From assembly GCA_002702065.1 (NCBI GenBank), contig NZXX01000004.1:195748-259747 (forward strand): a stretch of DNA of 64,000 nucleotides, read 5' to 3'. The notes under the pieces were generated by a model. It saw nothing but the letters and a program-made list of their open reading frames with translations. It was not told where the DNA came from and ran no database searches. This DNA is from Anaerolineaceae bacterium (GTDB lineage Bacteria > Chloroflexota > Anaerolineae > Aggregatilineales > Phototrophicaceae). The position numbers were made by a program, and so were the translations under genes. Position 1 is the first letter of the stretch, and each line of letters opens with the position of its first letter. This document shows, one piece after another, positions 9,666 to 19,375 of the stretch.

Positions 9666-10649
9666 TTACCAGCGGTGATGCACCTGCGCACGCACGTATT
9701 CGTCGTAGATCGCCTGTACCCGCGCCATCGTCTCATCGCTGAGCGCCGGCAGCGCAGCCGCACCGATGTTGTCCACCACCTGAGCAGGCCGCTTGGCACC
9801 GGGAATCACGCACGAAATCGCGTCGAACATGAGTATCCAGCGCAGCGCAAACTGCGGCATGGTCGCACCATCGGGCAGCAGCTTACGGATTTCCTCTACT
9901 GCCGCCAGCCCGGTTTCATAATCGACGCCGGAGAAGGTTTCGCCCTTATCAAAGGCCTGACCCTCGCGGTTAAACAAGCGGTGATCGTCTTCGGCAAAGG
10001 CCGTCTGTTTCGTCATCTTGCCCGTCAGCAAACCACTCGCCAGCGGCACCCGCGCCAGAATGCCAACCTGCCGTTTTTTGGCCTGCTCGAAGAATAGTTC
10101 GCTGGGGCGCAGGCGGAACATGTTGAAGATGATCTGCACCGTCTGCACATTCGGATACTCAATCGCCTTCAGCCCCTCCTCGGATTTTTCCACACTCACG
10201 CCGTAGTGCTTGATTTTGCCCTGCGCCTTCAGGTCATCGAGGATGCCGAACACTTCCGGCATGTAGTAAACAGCCGTTGGCGGCGTGTGCAGCTGAACAA
10301 TATCCAGCGCATCCACCCCCAGGTTGGTCAGGCTGCGCTCGACAAACGACGTCATGTTCTCCCGCGTGAAGCCTTCCGGCGACAGCGGCCTCAGGCGGCG
10401 GCCCAGCTTGGTCGCCACATAGATTGTCTCGCTGCGTTCCTTCAGCACCTGCCCGATCAGGCGTTCGCTGCGACCATCACCATAGACATCCGCGGTGTCG
10501 ATAAAGTTGATGCCCAGGTCAATCGCCTTGTGCAGCGCCGCAAGCGATTCCTCATCATCGACCGTGCCCCATGAACCGCCCAATGCCCACGCGCCAAAGC
10601 TGACTTCCGATACCTGCCAGCCGGTGCGACCTAATTCACGATAATTCAT
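9666..10649 (-). CDS. Aldo/keto reductase
   Basis: 327 residues from the ATG at 10647-10649, which follows a GGAG site; an upstream extension of the frame has no family similarity. It starts MNYRELGRTGWQVSEVSFG. Catalytic residues appear in FIDTADVYGDG, YVATKLGRR and IVQLHTPPT. It belongs to the AKR group that includes sugar dehydrogenases and L-glyceraldehyde-3-P reductase-like enzymes and is probably NADPH-dependent. It is divergent from xylulokinase, about 100 bp away, so the two may share a control region and act in the same pentose/polyol route. Confidence 0.88.
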   Translation of the reverse strand: MNYRELGRTGWQVSEVSFGAWALGGSWGTVDDEESLAALHKAIDLGINFIDTADVYGDGRSERLIGQVLKERSETIYVATKLGRRLRPLSPEGFTRENMTSFVERSLTNLGVDALDIVQLHTPPTAVYYMPEVFGILDDLKAQGKIKHYGVSVEKSEEGLKAIEYPNVQTVQIIFNMFRLRPSELFFEQAKKRQVGILARVPLASGLLTGKMTKQTAFAEDDHRLFNREGQAFDKGETFSGVDYETGLAAVEEIRKLLPDGATMPQFALRWILMFDAISCVIPGAKRPAQVVDNIGAAALPALSDETMARVQAIYDEYVRAQVHHRW

Positions 10650-10751
10650 GTTCTTTACTCCACACACAACTAACCTGTTCAAACGGGTTAATCCTAACGA
10701 GAGATGCACGATTGAGGCAATAGCCATACAATCCACAGGCAGGAGGGCGAC

Positions 10752-12251
10752 ATGTATCTACTCGGAATCGACATCGGCACATCCAGCGTCAAGACCCTGA
10801 TCTGGGATGCGGACACCGGGCAGGCGCGGGCCAGTGCCACCCAGGAATACCCGGTGCATCAACCACGGCCCGGCTATGCCGAACAGGACCCGGCAGACTG
10901 GTGGAACGCGGTTGTGCACACGATGCGAGCAGCAATCGAGAAAGCATCTGTTCCTGTCGATAAAATCGGCGGCATTGGCCTCAGCGGGCAGATGCACGGC
11001 GGAGTCTGCATCAATGCGGCCCACCAGCCGGTACGTCCAGCCATTATCTGGGCGGACACGCGCAGCAAGCCCCAGGTTGACGACCTGCTCCGGCGTATTG
11101 ACTCAGCAGACATGGCGCAGCACGCCTCCGGCCCCCCCGCAGCCGGTTTCATGGCACCGACACTGATGTGGCTGCAACAACATGAGCCAGAAATGCTGGC
11201 CCAAACTGAGGTTTTCCTGCTGCCCAAGGATTACGTCCGGCTGAAACTTACCAGCGAACCCGGCACCGATGTCAGCGACGCGGCGGCCACGTGGCTGCTG
11301 GATGTGCGGTCGGGCCAGTGGTCGGGCTGGCTGGTCGAGCAGTGTGGCCTCGACACGCGTTACTTACCGCGCGTCGCTCAATCCGCTGATGTAGTCGGTA
11401 CCGTCACCCCACAGGCAGCGGCAGAATTAAGCATTCAGGCGGGCATCCCGGTGATTGCGGGCTGCGCGGACCAACCCGCACAGGCGCTGGGTTATGGCCT
11501 GTATCGCCCCGGCGTTGCACTGGCGACAATCGGCACGGGCGGGCAGATGTATCTCGGCATGGACCAACCACAGACCGACCCTCACATGCGTTTTTACCTG
11601 TACAACCATGCCATGCCTAATCACTGGTACGCCGCCGCCTCGATTCTGGCGGGTGGCCTGGCGCTGCGCTGGCTGCGCGATACGCTCGGCCTGAAAAATC
11701 GCCCCGATGCGTACCAGCATCTATCCGAACTGGCTGCGCAGACTCCCCCCGGCGCAGACGGTCTGGTTTTCCTGCCGCATCTGGCGGGGGAACGCACCCC
11801 ACACATGGACCCACTGGCAAGCGGGTTGTTTCTGGGGCTGCGGCTGCATCATGGGGCCGGGCATCTGGCACGTGCGGTGATGGAGGGGGTGACGTTCGCC
11901 CTGCACGACTGTTTGCGGCTGGTGTCGGCGGTGCAGCAGCCAGGGCAGATCATCATCTCCGGTGGCGCGGCCAGTTCCCCGGTCTGGCAGCAGATACAGG
12001 CCGATATTTACGGCCAGCCAGTGTGGTTATCCAGAGGCGAGAATCATGCCTGTGTCGGCGCGGCGCTGCTGGCTGGTGTGGGCTGTGGAATCTATCCGTC
12101 GATGGACGAAGCCGCCGCGCAACTGCCGCAGCCATCCGAGCCAATCGAACCCATAAGGGATAACATGGCATTCTATGCCCAACGCGAGTCAATTTATCGC
12201 GGGTTGTACGCCAAGCTCAAGGACGATATGCACCGCCTCAGCGCAGGGTGA
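10752..12251 (+). CDS. xylB: Xylulokinase
   Basis: 499 residues, full length for the FGGY kinase family. The N-terminal ATPase motif is LLGIDIGTSSVKTLIWD; GLSGQMHGGV near residue 77 is typical of xylulokinase; the catalytic Asp is D240 in AGCADQPAQALGYG; and the C-terminal adenine-binding loop is IISGGAASSPVWQQI. It phosphorylates D-xylulose to xylulose-5-P for the pentose phosphate pathway, where the Tal-Pgi fusion at the start of the window also acts. The ATG follows a strong GCAGGAGGG site. The 3' end overlaps the convergent glycosyltransferase by 14 bp. Confidence 0.92.
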   Translation: MYLLGIDIGTSSVKTLIWDADTGQARASATQEYPVHQPRPGYAEQDPADWWNAVVHTMRAAIEKASVPVDKIGGIGLSGQMHGGVCINAAHQPVRPAIIWADTRSKPQVDDLLRRIDSADMAQHASGPPAAGFMAPTLMWLQQHEPEMLAQTEVFLLPKDYVRLKLTSEPGTDVSDAAATWLLDVRSGQWSGWLVEQCGLDTRYLPRVAQSADVVGTVTPQAAAELSIQAGIPVIAGCADQPAQALGYGLYRPGVALATIGTGGQMYLGMDQPQTDPHMRFYLYNHAMPNHWYAAASILAGGLALRWLRDTLGLKNRPDAYQHLSELAAQTPPGADGLVFLPHLAGERTPHMDPLASGLFLGLRLHHGAGHLARAVMEGVTFALHDCLRLVSAVQQPGQIIISGGAASSPVWQQIQADIYGQPVWLSRGENHACVGAALLAGVGCGIYPSMDEAAAQLPQPSEPIEPIRDNMAFYAQRESIYRGLYAKLKDDMHRLSAG

Positions 12252-14886
12252 TGGTGCCCGGCAGTTCGAGATAGTCCTGCCCATCCGGCCCGACGACCAC
12301 CCGGTCACCCGTCGCCGCGTCATATAGCCCGGCGATCAGACGCGCCTCACCCGGCCCCGCCAGCTCGTTAAAGCGCAGTTGGTGCGGATCAAGGATATAC
12401 TCTCCGGCCCGCCAGCTGGTCGTTGGGCGTTCGCCCTGAGCCGGGATGGAATCGCTCTGTGCGATCAAACGGCCTTCGGCGTCCAGCAGTTGCGCAAACA
12501 CGGTATAGCTCACCGTCGGCGTGACGTCACCAGCCTGCCACACCAGTGTCACCGGCAGCGGCCCATCCCGTGTCACAGCTTCATCCGGGGGTGTATAGCC
12601 AACCAGTCTTCCCACGTCACCCACCGCCAGATCGACCGCAACCACATAATCCGGCGCTGTATCGAGGCGAGCCAATGCGTCAATGTTTATGGTCGCCAGC
12701 GACGACCCATCCGGCAGCAGCAGTTGCGCGGTTCCGCCCGGTACATCTGCTGGCAGACGCAGTTCACGCCAGTCCAGCGTAATCAAATCGTGCGCGCCGG
12801 ATTGTGGCGGAACGTCCATTTCAAACTCATCGTCTGAAACCAGCGTCAGAGCCGGCAGCGCGCCCGGCCCCTGCCACAGCAGTTGCAATCGCAGCGTCTG
12901 CCCCGGCGACAGCGCGATTTCCGGTTCCAGACCGTGCGCCAGCAGCGTCAGGTCATCGCTCACCAGCGTGTTGACCGTATACGGCAGCGCGGTTTCGCGT
13001 TCTACCTGTGACCATTCCGCGCCGGGCTGCACCGACCATTGGCCCAGCGGCAAGTCCTTGCCCAGCAGTCGGCCATCGGCGGTCACCATGTCATAGCCGG
13101 ATGGCTCGGCGGTGTCATCGAACACACGCAGAAAAACCGCATAATCACCCGGCGGCGCACCATACGGCAGGCGCAGCAGCACATAAGCAGAAACAGTCTC
13201 GCCAGCGGGCAAGTGGGCCGTTGTGCGCTGGTTGGCGGTGGCGAAAATACCGCTGGCCTGGGCCACATCCCAACCCAAGTCATTACGCACCACGACCGCG
13301 GCGCGCAAATCAACCGACAGCAGTTGATCGAGGCGCAGTTGCACCGGTAGGCAGATCGCCTGATCAGCCGTCATTTTGGGCAGCGAACCAACCGTCTCGA
13401 TATGCGCGATAGCCTGCCCATTATGCAGCACCGGGCGCTCCATGACTTGCGGTTCCGCCAGTGGATGCCCCGGTGTTTCGTAAAGTAAGTTTGTCATGCC
13501 ATAAGTGGTAAATTCACCCGGCGCGTTGACCGTGCCATACCCCAGCATACACGGCAGCATATCGCGATAATCGGCGCGCTGCGTGTACCAGCGGTTGAGC
13601 GCCACCCGGCCAGACGATGGCAGCAGCGGTGCCACCTGCGGCCAATCCGCGCCTTCGGGCAGAGTCACGCGCTGGGCCTGCACATTCAGGCGGTCCCAGT
13701 AGTAGGCCAGATCATAACGATCCGCATACGACCACGCCACCACCGTATCCTCAGCCGTGAGAGCGTCGGCATAATACTGCACCATACCGCGCACGTCGTC
13801 ATGCTGATACAACGGGTTTTGCGCCAGCACCAGATTGGCAATGAACAATGCACCGAACACAGCCACCGCCCCGTACCGCAGCAGCGCCAGCGATAAACGT
13901 GCGATTCCCGCCCCCACCGCAACCAGCAGCAGCGGCACAACCATCACCAGATAGCGCCCGTGCAGTTCATTCCCGATCAGGCTGAGGCCGACCAGCATCC
14001 CGGCCACCAGCACCAGCCCGTGCCCCACCAGCCACCAGGCATGGGGTTGTCGCCAGCGCACCAGCCCAACCGTCAAAACCCCGGCTGAAACAGCAAAACC
14101 GAGCATTACCGGTTCACGGCCAATCATATCCCAGGGAGCAACCCAGAAAGCCTGCCAGATGCGCCCCACGAACGCCATGTTCAGCTGTGGGCCACTCACG
14201 ATGGCGCTGTTTGCTGCCTGCACATTGATAAACCGGTCCACAAACCAGGGCAGCCACAGCAGCCCCACCAGCGCCTGCCCCAAAAGCCAGCCACGCCAAT
14301 CCGGACGGCGTATCGTCCAGCGCACCAGCCACGCCAGCAGCGTCATCACATTCAGCCAGAGCACGATGACCGGTCCGGTATTATGCGCATAAAGCAGGAG
14401 GGTTTCGGCGAGCAGCAGCAACACCCATGCCACCCGCGTGGGTCGCGCCAGCAGGCGATGCCAGGCAATGGCGGCGACCAGGACCAGTACCGCCAGCAGC
14501 GTATACATCCTTGCTTCCTGCGCGGCCCACCATAATGGCGACGACACCGCCACCAGCAGCGCCGCATAGAAACCGGCTCGTTTGCCAAACAGATCCAGCC
14601 CCAGCAAATAGGCCAGCGGAATCGTCAGCAGGCCCAGCAGCGCCGATGTCATGCGCAGGCCAAACGGACTGTCGCCAAAAACACGCGTCGTGAGGTTCAG
14701 CAGGACGTAATACAGGGGCGGGTTTGTCGGGTCCGCCGCGATAGCTGCCGCCAGCGTCGGCTGTACCGCTGCATACGCCGACCAGCCCTCGTCAAACCAG
14801 ATGCTCTGGTTCTCGATACCATACAGCCGGGCCAGCCACGCCACACAGATGAATACACTAATCAGAAAGTATCGCCATACACGCAT
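12238..14886 (-). CDS. Multi-pass membrane glycosyltransferase (GT-C / PMT-2 superfamily) with large C-terminal domain
   Basis: 882 residues from the ATG at 14884-14886 (MRVWRYFLISVFICVAWLAR); the frame is open upstream without family similarity. Residues 1-420 hold about ten hydrophobic segments. Near residue 30 lies the acidic loop of lipid-phosphate-dependent GT-C enzymes (WFDEGWSAYAA), followed by NPPLYYVLLNLTTRVFG. The remaining 450 residues are non-membrane and beta-rich, and I do not recognise the fold. It probably transfers a sugar from a polyprenyl phosphate to an acceptor outside the membrane. The start is 116 bp from the divergent FHA gene. Confidence 0.82.
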   Translation of the reverse strand: MRVWRYFLISVFICVAWLARLYGIENQSIWFDEGWSAYAAVQPTLAAAIAADPTNPPLYYVLLNLTTRVFGDSPFGLRMTSALLGLLTIPLAYLLGLDLFGKRAGFYAALLVAVSSPLWWAAQEARMYTLLAVLVLVAAIAWHRLLARPTRVAWVLLLLAETLLLYAHNTGPVIVLWLNVMTLLAWLVRWTIRRPDWRGWLLGQALVGLLWLPWFVDRFINVQAANSAIVSGPQLNMAFVGRIWQAFWVAPWDMIGREPVMLGFAVSAGVLTVGLVRWRQPHAWWLVGHGLVLVAGMLVGLSLIGNELHGRYLVMVVPLLLVAVGAGIARLSLALLRYGAVAVFGALFIANLVLAQNPLYQHDDVRGMVQYYADALTAEDTVVAWSYADRYDLAYYWDRLNVQAQRVTLPEGADWPQVAPLLPSSGRVALNRWYTQRADYRDMLPCMLGYGTVNAPGEFTTYGMTNLLYETPGHPLAEPQVMERPVLHNGQAIAHIETVGSLPKMTADQAICLPVQLRLDQLLSVDLRAAVVVRNDLGWDVAQASGIFATANQRTTAHLPAGETVSAYVLLRLPYGAPPGDYAVFLRVFDDTAEPSGYDMVTADGRLLGKDLPLGQWSVQPGAEWSQVERETALPYTVNTLVSDDLTLLAHGLEPEIALSPGQTLRLQLLWQGPGALPALTLVSDDEFEMDVPPQSGAHDLITLDWRELRLPADVPGGTAQLLLPDGSSLATINIDALARLDTAPDYVVAVDLAVGDVGRLVGYTPPDEAVTRDGPLPVTLVWQAGDVTPTVSYTVFAQLLDAEGRLIAQSDSIPAQGERPTTSWRAGEYILDPHQLRFNELAGPGEARLIAGLYDAATGDRVVVGPDGQDYLELPGTITLR

Positions 14887-15002
14887 GGCGAAAGCGTAGC
14901 ACCCGCCCAAAATTCCGGCAAGGCGAAATGTGACTTGCACCATTTGTCCGGCCCACAGTAGAATAGGCGATAGACGGGTCAATTTCGCCGGGCAATGACT
15001 GA

Positions 15003-16007
15003 ATGAACCACATGAGCGAAAAGCTGACAATTACCAGAGATGAACTGATTATCCTGCTGAAAGCGGCGAACAAAGCCTACCAGGGGCAGTCCAAACCCCC
15101 CGGCGCACCCAGTGAAGCCTGGGTCGACTGGTATGCCGATTTCATCATCAGCAAGCTGAGAAAGCCTGCCGAGCCGACTCAACCTTCGCAGCCGACACAG
15201 GCGTCAGCATCATCACAGCCAACCCAGTTTTCGCAAGCGGCTTCGCCGGCACAGCCACCCACGGCAAAACCGGCAGAACAGTCTGACCCACGTGCTTCAA
15301 CGGCTAAATTGCCACCCGACCCGGTGCGGCCTTCCACCGACAAGCTGCCAGACAGAAGCGAAAGTAAACCGGCGGACAGCGGCAAAGGTTTGATGCAGGT
15401 GTGCCCCACCTGCGCCCACCGCAACCGCACGGGCGTTTTGTTCTGTGAAAACTGCGGTACGAACCTGATGACCGGTCAACAGTCCGCATTGGGTACACGT
15501 GACCTGCGGGAGCCACAGGAAGTCGGCGCGGATGCCCAACCCAAAACCGATGAAAAACCGAGCGACGACGCGAAAGCAGACGAACGACCACCGATCCGGC
15601 TCGACAAGGAAGTCGAAAAAGCGGTCAAGTCGGCGGGCAGCAGCCTGTTCTCACCCGGCATGCTGCTGCGGATCGAGGTCGAAGGGGGCGCATCGCCCAT
15701 TGTCGTGAAGCCCAAAACTGAGGATATGATTCTTGGCCGGCGCGACCCAACCACCGGGGCCACCCCGGAAGTTGACCTGACAGCCTATGCGGGTTATCGG
15801 ATGGGGGTCAGCCGTCGCCATGCGTCGCTGGCGCTGGAAAACAATCAGATTAACCTGTGGGACCTGGGCAGCAGCAACGGCACCTTTATCAACGGCAATC
15901 GCCTGACACCCCACCAGCCCAGCCCGGTGCGGGATGGTGATGAGGTGCGGCTCGGTCAGATGGTGCTGCGGTTGTTCTTCCAGAACGCGCCCAACAGCAC
16001 GTCCTAA
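15003..16007 (+). CDS. FHA domain protein with zinc ribbon
   Basis: 334 residues. An N-terminal helical part (1-55) is followed by a Pro/Gln/Ser-rich linker (55-130), a four-Cys zinc ribbon (C134, C137, C148, C151; CPTC and CENCG) and a C-terminal FHA domain from about 225. The FHA signatures are ILGRRDP, GVSRRHASL and LGSSNGTFINGN, so the phosphothreonine-binding Arg, Ser, His and Asn are all kept. It should read Ser/Thr-kinase signals as an adaptor; no kinase gene is in this window. It is convergent with the roadblock gene 12 bp away. ATG codons at 15003 and 15012 are both possible starts. Confidence 0.85.
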   Translation: MNHMSEKLTITRDELIILLKAANKAYQGQSKPPGAPSEAWVDWYADFIISKLRKPAEPTQPSQPTQASASSQPTQFSQAASPAQPPTAKPAEQSDPRASTAKLPPDPVRPSTDKLPDRSESKPADSGKGLMQVCPTCAHRNRTGVLFCENCGTNLMTGQQSALGTRDLREPQEVGADAQPKTDEKPSDDAKADERPPIRLDKEVEKAVKSAGSSLFSPGMLLRIEVEGGASPIVVKPKTEDMILGRRDPTTGATPEVDLTAYAGYRMGVSRRHASLALENNQINLWDLGSSNGTFINGNRLTPHQPSPVRDGDEVRLGQMVLRLFFQNAPNSTS

Positions 16008-16019
16008 CCGTTACCGCCA

Positions 16020-16421
16020 TTAATCCAGAATTGCGGCTACATCGCCAGCAGCTTTGCGCACGGCAAATAATACGTGCGCCAGGTGAGCATCCTTTTGCAC
16101 CAGCACGGCCAACGATGCGCGATCCCCGGCGGGATACACGACCATCGTGCCTTCTTCCGCTTCAATTAACAGGCGTTCCAGTTCGCCCTGCGCCAGTCGC
16201 TTGAGTGTACGATCTGCCAGACCAATGAGTGTGGCAGACATCGCAGCCACCTGCGGGCTGCTGGTCGGGTTTTCATGCGGGTTTTCTTCGTCTCCCGGCG
16301 GGAAGGCAGCAACCAGCAAGCCATCCACGTTCACCACAACCGAAGCCGTTACACCTTCAACCGCGACATGTAGCGTTTTGAGGGTGCTCTCAAGTTTTTT
16401 ATCGCGATATTCTTGAGCCAT
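16020..16421 (-). CDS. Roadblock/LC7 domain protein
   Basis: 133 residues matching the single-domain roadblock/LC7 fold: the ASVVVNVDGLLVAAF strand near residue 25, the central helix with PQVAAMSATLIGLADRTLKRL, and the MVVYPAGDRASLAVLVQKDAHL strands. Bacterial members such as MglB regulate Ras-like GTPases or scaffold signalling. No GTPase gene is adjacent here, but a small GTPase lies at 55.9 kb. It precedes trmD (minus strand, about 125 bp downstream). Confidence 0.85.
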   Translation of the reverse strand: MAQEYRDKKLESTLKTLHVAVEGVTASVVVNVDGLLVAAFPPGDEENPHENPTSSPQVAAMSATLIGLADRTLKRLAQGELERLLIEAEEGTMVVYPAGDRASLAVLVQKDAHLAHVLFAVRKAAGDVAAILD

Positions 16422-16546
16422 ACAACCTCTTCCCTACGTGCCTCATGCAGATGGATACCGATCAATCAACCGTATTGTCACGTCATGCAGGAACGTCATA
16501 AAATCCGATCATGACTGCAATATCATGGATTATCATATCACGACAG

Positions 16547-17305
16547 CTATTTTGTGGAAATTGAGGCTTTGCCACTGGCGCTATCTTCGTCGGCAAATTG
16601 CCCCAGCAAATACTTCTCGTCGTCGGTCAGTCGCGCATCGAACAACAAATCAGGCCGGTCCTGCCAGGTGCGCCGCAGCCCTTCCTGCCGCCGCCATCCC
16701 TCGATTTTGGTGTGATCGCCTTCCTGCAAGATCGTGGGCACTTCCAGCCCGCGAAACGCCACCGGGCGCGTGTAATGCGGCCCTTCCAGCACACCGTCAG
16801 CATGACTGTCGGTGTCTGCGCCCCCTTCCGCCCCCAACACACCGGGGATATGTCGCACCGCCGCGTCGATCACCACCATCGCCGCCAGTTCGCCCCCGGT
16901 CAGCACATAATCACCGATGCTGATCTCGTCCGTGACCACCAGCTGGCGCACGCGGTCATCGATGCCCTCATAGTGTCCACACAGCAGAATCAGATGTTCA
17001 TGTCCGGCCAGTTCTTTGGCTACCGCGTGCGATAGCAACCGGCCCTGTGGTGACATCAGAATAACAGGCGTACCGGCAGAGGCCAACGCTTCAACCGCCC
17101 GTACCACCACATCAACGCGCATAATCATGCCACCGCCGCCACCATAGGGCGTATCATCGACTTTCCGGTGCTTATCCTGCGTATAATCACGAATATCGTG
17201 AATTTGCAGATCGAGCAAACCGCGATCCTGTGCCTTCCACATCATGCTTTCATTCATCGGGCCAGCAAACATGCCCGGAAACAGGGTCAGAACATCCACA
17301 CGCAT
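16547..17305 (-). CDS. trmD: tRNA (guanine(37)-N1)-methyltransferase
   Basis: 252 residues from the ATG at 17303-17305 ([13 protein letters not shown]), the conserved family start. It has the SPOUT trefoil-knot motifs [14 protein letters not shown] and [18 protein letters not shown], and the [15 protein letters not shown] loop. It methylates G37 next to the anticodon of tRNAs reading CUN, CCN and CGG using AdoMet, preventing +1 frameshifting. The usual partners (rpsP, rimM, rplS) are not adjacent, so it stands alone in this genome region. Length and motifs are normal. Confidence 0.95.
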   Translation of the reverse strand: MRVDVLTLFPGMFAGPMNESMMWKAQDRGLLDLQIHDIRDYTQDKHRKVDDTPYGGGGGMIMRVDVVVRAVEALASAGTPVILMSPQGRLLSHAVAKELAGHEHLILLCGHYEGIDDRVRQLVVTDEISIGDYVLTGGELAAMVVIDAAVRHIPGVLGAEGGADTDSHADGVLEGPHYTRPVAFRGLEVPTILQEGDHTKIEGWRRQEGLRRTWQDRPDLLFDARLTDDEKYLLGQFADEDSASGKASISTK

Positions 17306-17490
17306 AGGTTGTTTCCATTTCGCGAATCGAGTATGATGAACACGGTCTTGGCTGCACAAACCAGGATTTTACGCGCCTCCCGTGGTCAGCTGTCAGCCAT
17401 TCCAACCAGATAAATCCCGTCCAACTGTCCTATTTGTTTTTTCTTGTTCTAAGTCAATAATTCTTTGTTCTCACGACAGAAAGGCATTCG

Positions 17491-19281
17491 ATGCGGCTGG
17501 GTGTTGACTTTGGCACCACAAATTCGGCCATTGCTTTCTACGATGGTCACCAACTGCATACTATTCGGACCGACCCGGCAAATGACAACCCCTATGTCAT
17601 GCCGTCGCTGATCTACATTGATCGTGAGCTGGAAGCCACTGTTGGCGCACAGGCAGCCAGCACCTATCTCGAAAACGAAACCGGTCGCCCGGTTCGCTGG
17701 CGTCACCGTGAAGCTGGCGAGATCGAAGTGACAGTGTCCAGCCTCGAAAGTGCCGACCCGATCGAATTTGTCCAATCTGTCAGCGTGCTGGTTGACGAAG
17801 CAGCCAACGGGCGGCTTATTCAGTCGATCAAAACGGCGCTGTTCAACGGGCGCTATGAAGGCACCCGCATCTTTAACAAATTCTACCGGGTCGAAGACCT
17901 GATCGCCATTGTGCTGCGCCAGTTGAAGACCGCAGCCGAACGCCAGACGGGTGAAGCCTGCACCAGCATTGTGCTGGGCCGCCCCGTACAGTTCTCGCCC
18001 AATCCGATGATTGACTCCCGTGCCGAAGCTATTCTGCTGAAAGCGGCGTACCTGGCTGGCTTTACCGACGTACAGTTTGAACTCGAACCAGTTGGCATAG
18101 CCTACCTGTATCATCGCGATAACCCAAAACGCGAAACCGTGCTGGTGTTTGATTTCGGCGGCGGCACGCTCGACCTGACCATCGCCGAGGTTGGCGGCAA
18201 TCATGCACCCGAAATTCTGGCAACACGCGGGGTCCCGGTGGGCGGCAATGACCTGGACCGGCGCATCATGGCCTCGTTACTGCCGCATTTTGGCGGTGGT
18301 GATGACGGCACGTTACCGGCGGACATGAGCGACAAGCTGCTGGCGTGGCAAACCATGCCAGAGCTATCCCGCCCGCGTTACCTGGAGCGCATCCACCGGC
18401 TGAAACGCAACGGCCATGCCCACACGATGCAGGCGCTGGAAACGCTCATTTCAAACAACATCGGCTTCAAACTATTCAAAGAGATCGAACAGGCCAAAAA
18501 GCAGCTTTCGGAAAACGACGTGACCACGCTGGCGTTTGATTTTGGCGACCTACACCTGCGCGAGACGATCACACGCCGCCGCTTCGATCGTATGATCACG
18601 AGTGATCTAGCCCTCATACGTGACAATATTGACCAGTTGATGCAGGATGCCGGGCTGCAAACCAACCAGATTGATGTGGTGCTGCGTACGGGTGGTTCCT
18701 CGCTTATTCCGGCGGTACGGCACATGCTGGCTGATATTTACGGCGATGATCGGGTACGCGATATTGACCCGCTCATTTCAGTTACCGGCGGGTTTGCTGT
18801 CGTCGCCCATGAAATAGGCACGCAACCCACCCATGCGTCAAGGCTTGACGTCGTTACTGAAATAATCCCGCCCACCTATCGCCTGCACCCGCTTACGGTG
18901 AACACCCCGCTTTATACAGACCGGGATTTTGTCGTCAGTCGAATCCCCCCCGCCCTCAACGGCCTCCCGGCTGTTCAACCCGCAAACCAGGACTATGAAT
19001 CCGACGACCTCGAACAGCTGCAATTCTGCCTCAATCAGCCGGCGCGTATTTACATTGCCTACGAAGGCACCGCCACACGGCTGCCAAACTGGCTGCGCAC
19101 GTTCGAGCCAGAACCCATGCGCATCGAGATTGAAGACGAAATCGCCCTCATTCGGCGAACGATGCAGGTCTATGGTAAAGACTTTGAACCCGGCCTGGTA
19201 TCGCTGGGGGGCAGCCAGGCAGCGGGCTATAACGGCGATATCATCGTCAATTATGTAGCCATCATAGACCCGTTGAACTAA
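17491..19281 (+). CDS. Hsp70-family protein (YegD-like)
   Basis: 596 residues. The actin-like ATPase core has phosphate 1 motif MRLGVDFGTTNSAIAF, phosphate 2 VLVFDFGGGTLDLTIAE near 215, and the adenosine motif VLRTGGSSLIPAVRHML near 398. The order matches YegD/Hsc-like Hsp70 homologs. The C-terminal 160 residues do not look like a DnaK substrate-binding domain, so substrate choice must differ; no GrpE or J-protein gene is nearby. It is a cytosolic ATPase, probably chaperone-like. The ATG follows an AGAAAGG site. It is divergent from trmD, with a 185-bp gap that probably holds both promoters. Confidence 0.85.
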   Translation: MRLGVDFGTTNSAIAFYDGHQLHTIRTDPANDNPYVMPSLIYIDRELEATVGAQAASTYLENETGRPVRWRHREAGEIEVTVSSLESADPIEFVQSVSVLVDEAANGRLIQSIKTALFNGRYEGTRIFNKFYRVEDLIAIVLRQLKTAAERQTGEACTSIVLGRPVQFSPNPMIDSRAEAILLKAAYLAGFTDVQFELEPVGIAYLYHRDNPKRETVLVFDFGGGTLDLTIAEVGGNHAPEILATRGVPVGGNDLDRRIMASLLPHFGGGDDGTLPADMSDKLLAWQTMPELSRPRYLERIHRLKRNGHAHTMQALETLISNNIGFKLFKEIEQAKKQLSENDVTTLAFDFGDLHLRETITRRRFDRMITSDLALIRDNIDQLMQDAGLQTNQIDVVLRTGGSSLIPAVRHMLADIYGDDRVRDIDPLISVTGGFAVVAHEIGTQPTHASRLDVVTEIIPPTYRLHPLTVNTPLYTDRDFVVSRIPPALNGLPAVQPANQDYESDDLEQLQFCLNQPARIYIAYEGTATRLPNWLRTFEPEPMRIEIEDEIALIRRTMQVYGKDFEPGLVSLGGSQAAGYNGDIIVNYVAIIDPLN

Positions 19282-19375
19282 TAACAGGTCATTTGTCACA
19301 GGTCAAACTCACTGTACCCGGCCATCATTCAGGTGTAAACTAAACAACAAACCTATATGCAGATTGCACTGATTT

